From assembly GCF_029193595.2 (NCBI RefSeq), contig NZ_CP135052.1, positions 496,001 through 560,000 on the forward strand: a stretch of 64,000 nucleotides of DNA. Reading direction: 5' to 3'. Under the pieces are notes generated by a model. It searched no databases. It had not been told where the DNA came from and was given only the letters and a program-made list of their open reading frames with translations. This document shows, one piece after another, positions 44,434 to 51,597 of the stretch. Source of the stretch: Providencia hangzhouensis (lineage in GTDB: Bacteria > Pseudomonadota > Gammaproteobacteria > Enterobacterales > Enterobacteriaceae). Each line of letters opens with the position of its first letter. Position 1 is the stretch's first letter. A program made the translations under genes and the position numbers.

Positions 44434-45185
44434 GTTTAGCACGTACATATCGTATTGGGCAGATTGTCCCGTCATCAAATACCACAATGGAAACAGAAAT
44501 TCCGGCTATATTACGGGCAAGAGAAGCTCTGTTTGCGGAGCGCTTTACCTTTCATTCAAGCCGTATGCGTATGCAAAAAGTTACCAAAGAGGAGCTGGCA
44601 AAAATGGACTCCGATAGTGACCGCTGCGCTATTGAATTGTCAGATGCTGCGGTTGATGTCCTGGGATATGCCTGTTTAGTTGCGATTATGAGCATGGGGA
44701 AAGGTTATCATCGCATTTCAGAAAAACGTTTGTTTCAACGTACGGTAGATAACGGCCATCCAGCACCTATAGTGACTAGCGCTGGGGCATTAGTTGACGG
44801 CTTACATGTAATGGGCGCTAAAAAAGTGTCTATTTTAACGCCTTATATGAAGCCGTTGACGCAGTTAGTGATTGATTATATCGAAAGTGAAGGCATTGAA
44901 GTGGTAGATAGTATTTCATTGGAAATTCCAGATAATTTAGATGTGGGCCGGCAAAACCCATTAGCACCAGTGGAAATTACGAAAAAACTCAATACCCAAG
45001 TAGATGCAATTGTGGCTTCTGCATGTGTGCAAATGCCTTCGCTACCCTCAATACAATTAATTGAAGACCGAGTTGGTTTACCTGTACTGTCTTCTTCGGT
45101 GGCGACGACCTATATGATGTTAAAAAAGTTGGGTTTAGAAACTCGTGTTGATGGGTTTGGTTCATTGCTAAGTGGAAAGTTTTAG
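44430..45185 (+). CDS. Maleate cis-trans isomerase (NicE-like)
   Basis: A 251-residue member of the Asp/Glu racemase superfamily with two catalytic cysteines, Cys82 in LGYACLVAIMSMG and Cys199 in VASACVQMPS. The N-terminus RIGQIVPSSNTTMETEIP and the block FHSSRMRM are, as I recall, closely shared with NicE of Pseudomonas putida. It converts maleate to fumarate without a cofactor. Its presence means the pathway passes through maleate, not fumarylpyruvate. Coupled to the nitrilase gene by an ATGA overlap. Confidence 0.87.
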   Translation: MSLARTYRIGQIVPSSNTTMETEIPAILRAREALFAERFTFHSSRMRMQKVTKEELAKMDSDSDRCAIELSDAAVDVLGYACLVAIMSMGKGYHRISEKRLFQRTVDNGHPAPIVTSAGALVDGLHVMGAKKVSILTPYMKPLTQLVIDYIESEGIEVVDSISLEIPDNLDVGRQNPLAPVEITKKLNTQVDAIVASACVQMPSLPSIQLIEDRVGLPVLSSSVATTYMMLKKLGLETRVDGFGSLLSGKF

Positions 45186-45264
45186 CTGAATTATCGCCGA
45201 CTTCTGCTACTCTTGAGGGGTTGTAATCAAATGCAATAATTCAAGATGTTATCAAGGGGAGCGA

Positions 45265-45813
45265 ATGGCAAACTCAAAGGTTTTTGTTGATAATTATTTG
45301 CCTGCCCTATTGGGGCAGGCTTGGATGTTGGTTTCATCTGAGTTTCATGCCATTGTTGAAGAAAAAGGTTTGTCAATATTAGAGTGGAGAGTGTTATCCA
45401 CACTAGCAGGTAATGGCTCGATGGGGATTACAGAGCTCTCACAAAAAACAGTCAGTAAACAACCGACAATTACTCGCGTACTACAACGGCTAGAACAGCA
45501 AGGGCACGTGGTTCGCCACAGTAACCATAATGGTAGTGATAAGCGCATAACACTTGTCAGTGTGACATCAAGTGGAATGTCACTAGTTGATGGTTTACTT
45601 ATTGCAGCTCAGCAACACGAAGAAGTTGTTTTAGCTCCCTTGGGGCTACGTAAAAGTAAGATTCTTAAGCAAGTGCTACAAGAATTAATTGAGCGGCATA
45701 GTATAGAAAACACCAATACTGCAGATAAAAGCACTTCCGATAAAAATAATGAAAAAAAGCTAAAAAGAAAAAAATCAGGTAGCCTAAATTTATCTAAAGA
45801 AACAACAAAATAG
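45265..45813 (+). CDS. MarR-family regulator
   Basis: A 182-residue winged-helix protein (ITELSQKTVSKQPTITRVLQRLEQQGHVVR recognition region near residues 58-87) with a lysine-rich, low-complexity C-terminal tail of about 35 residues. It lies 79 bases after the maleate isomerase gene in the same direction, so it is probably the second regulator of the island, releasing a promoter when an aromatic ligand binds. Target and ligand are unknown; the palindrome at 34641-34654 is one candidate. AGGGGAG precedes the ATG. Confidence 0.8.
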   Translation: MANSKVFVDNYLPALLGQAWMLVSSEFHAIVEEKGLSILEWRVLSTLAGNGSMGITELSQKTVSKQPTITRVLQRLEQQGHVVRHSNHNGSDKRITLVSVTSSGMSLVDGLLIAAQQHEEVVLAPLGLRKSKILKQVLQELIERHSIENTNTADKSTSDKNNEKKLKRKKSGSLNLSKETTK

Positions 45814-46080
45814 TCGATTAATGATGGTTTAGTTCTATTTTTGATGGCAATACATAACTTATTATTGATATTGCGTTTAAATATTTATTTATCAAATAGA
45901 TAAATAAGTTTCTTATGGGGCATTTAAGTCAGTGGTAATTTTTGCAACCTGATGATAGATAGGCTATTTCTTAATTTTATTATTTTTGTATCGATTGATT
46001 AATTGCCACTTTACATTGATTCATTTTATCTATTTACTTCATAACTGATAATTAATGATTAGCTAAACATGGAGCAATCA

Positions 46081-47727
46081 ATGTCAGTAGTGACACTTGT
46101 ACTCGTTTTTTTATTAGCCGTTGTTGTGAGCGTTTTTGTTTCACGACTGCTCAAAGATATTATTCCATTACCCCTGATCCAGATAGCACTAGGGGCTGGC
46201 TTGTCTTTATACGGTTTTACAGTTGAATTTGAACCTCATCTATTTCTATTTTTATTTATTCCTCCTTTATTATTCCTTGATGGATGGCGTATTCCTAAAG
46301 AAGCCTTATTTCAAGAAATTAAACCGATCATGTCGCTAGCCATAGGTTTAGTGGTTGTAACAGTGATTGGTATGGGCTTCTTTATACATTGGTTAATCCC
46401 AGCAATTTCTTTAGCTGTTGCCTTTGCGTTAGCGGCCATTTTATCGCCAACGGATCCCGTTTCCGTGTCTGCCATGACTGTCAATTCCCCATTGCCATCT
46501 CGAATGGCGCATATTTTGGAAGGGGAGTCATTGTTGAATGATGCAACGGGTCTGGTGTGCTTTAGCTTTGCAGTGGTCGCTGCGTTAACAGGTACATTTT
46601 CCCTTGCTTCAGCGGCTGGGCAATTTGTATTAGTGGCATTTGGCGGAATTTTAATTGGTTTGCTGGTGGCTTGGGCAATTGGCTGGTTAAACCAACTGCT
46701 CGTTAAGCGTACTGGGGAAGAACCTGCAATTCAAATTATGATCAGCTTACTGATGCCATTTACGGCTTATTTATTAGCTGAACATTTGCATGTTTCCGGT
46801 ATTTTAGCGGCAGTAGTTGCCGGTATTGCCATGCACTATGAAAAAATTGCAGGTCGCATGCAAGCTGCTACACGTATGCAAAGTAAAGCGGTGTGGGATA
46901 CGGTACAAACTGCGTTGAACGGGATGATTTTCATTTTGTTAGGCGAACAGTTACCGGGTATGTGGACAAATATGCCTGCTGTAGCAGAGGCCGCGGGTGC
47001 GAGCCATCCTTGGATGCTGTTTGTTTATGTGGCAATTATTACTGTGGCATTGGCAGTTTTACGGTTTAGCTGGGTGTGGATCTCGATGACTTTAACCGTC
47101 TTCCATAAACGCCGTCGCGGTAAAGAAGCGGATGTTATGCATATTCGTATGATGGCAGTAATGGCGACAGCAGGTGTGCGCGGAGCGATCACGTTAGCGG
47201 GTATTTTAACGTTACCTTTATTGATGCCAGATGGTTCATTATTCCCGAATCGTGACGTGGCTATTTTCTTAGCGATGGGGGTGATTTTATGCTCACTATT
47301 GATTGCCAGTATCGCACTGCCTATTTTAACGAAAGGGTTAGTACAAGACTTACCTTATGATAATGACGAAATTCGAGCGCGTTTAGCTTTAAATGAAGCC
47401 GCGATGGCACATTTACGTGAATTAATGAACCACCCATCGGATGATATGGATGAAATTGCTATGCGTACTGAAGTTGGGGCGCAACTATTAGAAATTTATG
47501 GCAGACGACTCGATAATTCGGATGAAACTGAGTCAGATGTCTATGATTTACATAAGATGATTAATATGGAACGCGAAATGTCTAAGTCGGCGTTAAAAGC
47601 GAAACGCGACGCGTTATATCAAATGCGTAAAAGTAAAAATATCAATGAAAGGGTGTATCACCGTTTACGTGATGAACTTGATTTAAAAGAAGAGACACTG
47701 AATCACCATAAAAATGGTAAACATTAA
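46081..47727 (+). CDS. yjcE: CPA1-family Na+/H+ antiporter, YjcE-like
   Basis: A 548-residue inner-membrane antiporter with about 12 hydrophobic segments and the family core LSPTDPVSVSAM and GESLLNDATGLV, which carry the ion-binding Asp residues. The C-terminal about 130 residues are cytoplasmic, charged and helical. Length and sequence fit YjcE of enteric bacteria. The ATG at 46081 is chosen because GGAG precedes it; an upstream ATG at 46069 has none. Confidence 0.82.
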   Translation: MSVVTLVLVFLLAVVVSVFVSRLLKDIIPLPLIQIALGAGLSLYGFTVEFEPHLFLFLFIPPLLFLDGWRIPKEALFQEIKPIMSLAIGLVVVTVIGMGFFIHWLIPAISLAVAFALAAILSPTDPVSVSAMTVNSPLPSRMAHILEGESLLNDATGLVCFSFAVVAALTGTFSLASAAGQFVLVAFGGILIGLLVAWAIGWLNQLLVKRTGEEPAIQIMISLLMPFTAYLLAEHLHVSGILAAVVAGIAMHYEKIAGRMQAATRMQSKAVWDTVQTALNGMIFILLGEQLPGMWTNMPAVAEAAGASHPWMLFVYVAIITVALAVLRFSWVWISMTLTVFHKRRRGKEADVMHIRMMAVMATAGVRGAITLAGILTLPLLMPDGSLFPNRDVAIFLAMGVILCSLLIASIALPILTKGLVQDLPYDNDEIRARLALNEAAMAHLRELMNHPSDDMDEIAMRTEVGAQLLEIYGRRLDNSDETESDVYDLHKMINMEREMSKSALKAKRDALYQMRKSKNINERVYHRLRDELDLKEETLNHHKNGKH

Positions 47728-47738
47728 TTAGCGAAAAC

Positions 47739-47766
47739 AAAAGACCTGAATTTATTCAGGTCTTTT
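47739..47766 (+). terminator. Rho-independent terminator of yjcE
   Basis: Perfect 12-bp stem AAAAGACCTGAA/TTCAGGTCTTTT with a 4-base loop, 11 bases after the stop. Confidence 0.93.
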
Positions 47767-47844
47767 GTTATTGTAATTCAACTGAATTTGACGGCTTGTA
47801 TTGAGTTCTGATAGGTTGGTTACAATTCAATTTAGGAAATTTAT

Positions 47845-47892
47845 ATGTCACAGGTTGTAGCAAGCTTAAGCATTATTATTACCATCACATAG
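47845..47892 (+). CDS. Putative leader peptide of an attenuator
   Basis: A 15-codon frame encoding MSQVVASLSIIITIT, preceded by AGGAAAT at good spacing. It has a run of three ATT isoleucine codons followed by Thr-Ile-Thr. It is directly followed by a possible antiterminator and a strong terminator, the layout of an amino-acid attenuation leader. It is too short to be judged by composition. Confidence 0.55.
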   Translation: MSQVVASLSIIITIT

Positions 47893-47942
47893 TGGTGGGG
47901 GATAAGCTACATCCTAAACCCGCCAGATAAGGCGGGTTTTTT
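47893..47942 (+). promoter_or_regulatory. Attenuator: mutually exclusive antiterminator and terminator
   Basis: The terminator stem AAACCCGCC/GGCGGGTTT (47916-47924, 47931-47939) ends in a T-run. The upstream strand GGTGGG (from 47893) can pair with the same CCCGCC through one G-U, strengthened by GGAT/ATCC next to it, giving an alternative antiterminator. A further pairing of AGCTTA in the leader frame with TAAGCT (about 47903-47908) could be the pause hairpin. The controlled gene would be the kinase-like gene at 47980. Confidence 0.6.
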
Positions 47943-47979
47943 GTCCTTATCTGGTTAATTCTTCAGTAAGGAACTATTT

Positions 47980-48492
47980 ATGAATTTAACAGAAGCATCT
48001 CCATTATTAAAAAAACAACCTCGTTTGCATTTTCTTTGTGGGAAAATCGCTTCTGGGAAATCGACATTAGCGAAACAACTGGCTAACCTCCCTCGTACTA
48101 TTTTGCTCTGTGAAGATGAATGGCTTGCCGCCCTTTATCCTAATGAAATTAATGAATTGGCTCACTATGTCGAAAAAAGTGCTTTAGTAAAACAGGTATT
48201 GGAAGACCATATTAGGCAATTAATACAGGCTGGGAATAATATCGTGATGGATTTTCCTGCCAACACACCAATACAGCGTCAATGGTTAATGTCTTTGGCG
48301 CAATCATCTGATGTATCTTATGTATTTCATGTATTGCAGGTAAGTAATGATGAGTGTAAGGCAAGGCTTGTTGCTCGTAATTTAGCAGGGGAAAACCCAT
48401 TTCAAACATCTGAAACGCAGTTTGATTTAATTACGGCACATTTTTCTTATCCAACAAGTAGTGAGCGGTTAATCTGTAAATTTTATCCATAA
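47980..48492 (+). CDS. P-loop AAA-family ATPase/kinase-like protein
   Basis: A 170-residue protein with a Walker A motif CGKIASGKST (about residues 20-29) and the overall form of small nucleotide/zeta-toxin-like kinases, including CEDEWLAALYP and a later RLVARN lid region. Substrate unknown. It follows a leader-peptide/attenuator-like element, which is unusual for such a gene. AAGGAACT precedes the ATG. It is monocistronic and ends at a hairpin shared with the convergent gene. Confidence 0.68.
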   Translation: MNLTEASPLLKKQPRLHFLCGKIASGKSTLAKQLANLPRTILLCEDEWLAALYPNEINELAHYVEKSALVKQVLEDHIRQLIQAGNNIVMDFPANTPIQRQWLMSLAQSSDVSYVFHVLQVSNDECKARLVARNLAGENPFQTSETQFDLITAHFSYPTSSERLICKFYP

Positions 48493-48501
48493 AGGTAACA
48501 T

Positions 48502-48542
48502 ATCTGAGTAATAAACTTATGGAGGAGACTTATTACTCAGAT
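48502..48542. terminator. Hairpin between convergent genes
   Basis: Perfect 13-bp inverted repeat ATCTGAGTAATAA/TTATTACTCAGAT with a 15-base loop, located between converging stops. T-runs are weak on both sides. Confidence 0.55.
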
Positions 48543-48548
48543 TTATGG

Positions 48549-49169
48549 TCACTTAGGTCGATACATTTTGAGGTTTTGCTGCTGTTCAATCCAATAGTAA
48601 TCAGCTGGCCCCCCTGCACGCAATAGCGGTTTCTGGCTAGCACAATCATATAAGCCATTATTCAAGGCTGATTCATCAATATGCACCATGACGACTTCTC
48701 CCATCACCATCCAAGTATCCAATAGTTGCCCATCCGCCCGTTTAAGTTGCTGATATTGCGTGACAACACATTCCATTGAAACGGGTGTTTGAGCGATACG
48801 GGGCGGTGAAACGAGTGTTGAAGGGAGGGGGGATAGCCCCGTTAATGCAAATTCGCTTTCACCATGTGCGAGTGTGGCACTACTCATATTTACGTGTTCA
48901 CCGAGTGAAAGCGTGGCAAGGTTATAAACAAACTCCCCTGTTTCGATGGCATTAGTTACTGAATCTTTTTTACCAACACTCGAGAAGGCCAATATCGGTG
49001 GTGAATAATTGAAAATATTGAAAAAACTATAAGGAGCTAGATTGGTTCTACCTTTACTATCACAGGTTGATATCCAACCAATAGGTCTAGGACCAATGAG
49101 TGATGGGATAGGGTCATGGGGTAGCCCGTGACCCTGCTGTGGTTGGTAACTATAAAACTTTGCTATCAT
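48549..49169 (-). CDS. Flavin reductase-like FMN-binding protein (DIM6/NTAB family)
   Basis: A 206-residue flavin-binding split-barrel protein: PIPSLIGPRPIGWIST and NLAPYSFFNIFNYSPPILAFSS are typical of this family, which includes flavin reductases and FMN-dependent enzymes. AAGGACT precedes the ATG. No partner oxygenase is adjacent; the StyB-like reductase of the island is a different, shorter type. Cytoplasmic, function otherwise unknown. Confidence 0.78.
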   Translation of the reverse strand: MIAKFYSYQPQQGHGLPHDPIPSLIGPRPIGWISTCDSKGRTNLAPYSFFNIFNYSPPILAFSSVGKKDSVTNAIETGEFVYNLATLSLGEHVNMSSATLAHGESEFALTGLSPLPSTLVSPPRIAQTPVSMECVVTQYQQLKRADGQLLDTWMVMGEVVMVHIDESALNNGLYDCASQKPLLRAGGPADYYWIEQQQNLKMYRPK

Positions 49170-49789
49170 TTTGGAGTCCTTTTTAACATTACTTTAACGG
49201 ATATTTGAACAAGGTGTTAGGTATTTAAATAATAAATGCTATTAATGCATAAAGAATGCAGTAAGTGGATATTTTATTTTTAATTTTTCTTATATTAACG
49301 TTTGAGGATATAACTTAATATAATAATATTAAATTAAATAGTAATTGATGATTATCTTTATTTTATTTATGAGTTTTAGTATTGACTTTATTGCTTAACT
49401 CTATTTTTGTGTAAATCCAGTGGATTGATTTATTTTAATTAGAAGCTTTAATTTATTCTTTTAATTTCGTTATTTTCTGCATGTTAATATTTTTATATTT
49501 AATTAATCCGCCTTGCTATTATCTTGATTTATTTTTTTTAACCTTTTGATTTTTAGTATTTATTGTGTATTCATCTAAGTTATATTACATGGGTTATATA
49601 ATTTAATAGGAAATAGCTATCAAATTATATAAGTTCGATCGATACAAACGTATTTACAGAATTAATTAATAAATCTATATTTAAATTAAATTATTCTCTA
49701 TTTTTATTAGATGTAAAAACAAACTGATTCTTAAGTTCGTAACGAGTCATTTAAAATTTCAAATGGGAGTTTTATTCATTGGAATTAAT
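49170..49789. other. Very AT-rich region before the fimbrial operon
   Basis: About 620 bases of extremely AT-rich DNA with no gene. It is the likely control region of the fimbrial operon and would be expected to be bound by H-NS. I looked for long inverted repeats of the kind flanking an invertible fimbrial promoter and saw none by eye; no recombinase gene is present. Confidence 0.5.
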
Positions 49790-50119
49790 ATGATAAAAAC
49801 AAATGCGTTATTACGTCGGGATGTTGGGTTATTTTTAAGACAAGCCCGAATTGATAAATCATTAACAGGGTACCAACTAGCTAAAATACTAAAAATAAGT
49901 CAACAACAGGTTTCTCGTTATGAGAGAGGGGAAACCGGTATTAATGTTGAAGTATTAAATACTCTTTTGGGCGTATTAGAAAGAAATTGGTTAGAATTTT
50001 TTTTCAAAGTCCTAGTGAATCATTCGAATGAAATTGCAGATATAAGAATACAAAATGAATTTTTTAATCTCATCGAAAGATCACTTTTCTACTATTATGG
50101 GGAATCAAAAAAAAGATAA
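49790..50119 (+). CDS. MrpJ-like XRE-family fimbrial regulator
   Basis: A 109-residue helix-turn-helix protein (LRQARIDKSLTGYQLAKIL; SQQQVSRYERGE). The SQQQ-x-SRYERG block is the mark of MrpJ-type regulators of Proteus and Providencia, which repress motility when fimbriae are made. In Proteus mirabilis mrpJ is last in its operon; here the gene comes first, 160 bases before the major subunit. The ATG at 49790 follows GGAAT; the longer frame from 49763 lacks a ribosome site. Confidence 0.82.
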   Translation: MIKTNALLRRDVGLFLRQARIDKSLTGYQLAKILKISQQQVSRYERGETGINVEVLNTLLGVLERNWLEFFFKVLVNHSNEIADIRIQNEFFNLIERSLFYYYGESKKR

Positions 50120-50280
50120 TTTTCAATTGGGTATGTGGTTGGAGTAAAAAATCACTCACATGGCGATGCTTAGTTTTATGTCCTCTTTAATTGAATTAAA
50201 TATCGAAATTAGATTTACGCTATTGAATATTTAATGGCGTATTTATTGTAGTTTAATTTTTTAATTGAAAGGAAAAATAT

Positions 50281-50868
50281 ATGCAATTTACCAAATTAAA
50301 TATTGCACCCTATTTATCAAAATCATCTCGGTTATTTATTTTTACTGCATTAATAGCTGGTATTTTTTCAACAAATTCTGCTGCCGACAACACAGGTACA
50401 GTTGATTTCGAAGGTGTCGTTGTTAGTACTCCTTGTAATATAGCGCAATCCTCACTAAAGCAAGTTATTGATTTTGGACAATTATCTCGTCGAGCATTGG
50501 AAAATGGTCGCGTGGCTGAGGTGAAATTTAATATTGAATTTACTGGGTGTGATTTCACTGACTTTGATATTGATACAGCTGGAAAACCTATTGCTGTTAA
50601 ATCAATGGAATTAGTGTTTACAGGGCAAAGCTATGCGGATGCAGCAAATACTTTACTTTCTACCTCTGCGGGTAATACCAACAATGTAGGAATTGGTATT
50701 GATGGATTTGAGTTTGGAAAAGCTAAAGATGTGCTTTCACGTATCATCAATAAAAAAGGAGATAACGTATTATCTTTCAAAGCGTTAGCAAAAGCTGTTG
50801 ATACAACGAAAAGTGTATCGGAAGGTAAGTTCAGCGCAGTAACAAACTTTCGTATTACCTATCAATAA
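50281..50868 (+). CDS. Fimbrial major subunit (MrpA-like pilin)
   Basis: A 195-residue pilin with a signal peptide (to about residue 35, TNSAADN), the conserved first cysteine in VVSTPCNI and the second in IEFTGCDF that form the pilin disulfide, and a C-terminal beta strand ending ITYQ used for donor-strand exchange. AAAGGAAAA precedes the ATG. First structural gene, therefore the likely shaft protein. The signal peptide has a long polar N-region. Confidence 0.83.
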   Translation: MQFTKLNIAPYLSKSSRLFIFTALIAGIFSTNSAADNTGTVDFEGVVVSTPCNIAQSSLKQVIDFGQLSRRALENGRVAEVKFNIEFTGCDFTDFDIDTAGKPIAVKSMELVFTGQSYADAANTLLSTSAGNTNNVGIGIDGFEFGKAKDVLSRIINKKGDNVLSFKALAKAVDTTKSVSEGKFSAVTNFRITYQ

Positions 50869-50930
50869 CTAAATGGTTTAACCGCCAGAATTGACTGGTG
50901 GTTAAATATTGATTCGCTAGAGGGGGGGGC

Positions 50931-51509
50931 ATGGTTAGTTATCAAAGGGTTATGAATATAATAGTCTTGTCGATAATGCTTATTTTTAGTATTCACTCAT
51001 ATGCAGACCCCAAAATTATTAAGCCCTACAACGTCAATGCAAGAACATTACTTAAAGGCAGTGTTATCGATGCGCCGTGTTCAATAACGTTGAAAAATCG
51101 CTATCAAACTATTGATTTTTCTTCTTTGGCTCTCGCTTTTTTGTCAAATAGCTTGCAAAGAGAAATGCATGATCAGCCTTTTATTATTGAGCTACAAGAT
51201 TGTGGTAGTGCTTATTCAACCATTGACCTAAAAACATGGAAAATACGCTTTGTCGGCCAACGTGCGCAATATATTGATGCTTTTACGTTACAAGGTGCTT
51301 CCGAAGGGCTAGGCGTATCGGTATTAGACAACTCAAAAATACGATTACAGCCTAATAAGGTTTATTCATTATCTGACAATGTGTTGTATCAAGATAAATC
51401 AGGATACAGCCTTTTCCTTCGCTATTTCTTACGTTTGGAATTAACCGGACAGCCGATTCAAGCGGGCCGTTATTACGGGCTGATCCGCTTTTTCATCGAT
51501 TACCAATAA
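50931..51509 (+). CDS. Fimbrial subunit (MrpB-like)
   Basis: A 192-residue pilin-fold protein: signal peptide ending near IHSYA, first Cys in VIDAPCSI, second in ELQDCGSA, and terminal FFIDYQ. Its position before the usher matches MrpB, a minor subunit thought to end shaft growth in Proteus. GAGGGGGGG precedes the ATG. Sequence is diverged from the major subunit. Confidence 0.8.
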   Translation: MVSYQRVMNIIVLSIMLIFSIHSYADPKIIKPYNVNARTLLKGSVIDAPCSITLKNRYQTIDFSSLALAFLSNSLQREMHDQPFIIELQDCGSAYSTIDLKTWKIRFVGQRAQYIDAFTLQGASEGLGVSVLDNSKIRLQPNKVYSLSDNVLYQDKSGYSLFLRYFLRLELTGQPIQAGRYYGLIRFFIDYQ

Positions 51510-51597
51510 CACGCACGAAGAATATGTTTTTATGAGCTTCATTTTGAAGATGAACTCTTATTGCATTTAATCTGGTATAGCTAGGATGGTATAGAGC

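Noticed and set aside
49170..49789. Invertible fimbrial promoter element
   Set aside because: No long inverted repeats were found by eye and no recombinase gene is present in the window.
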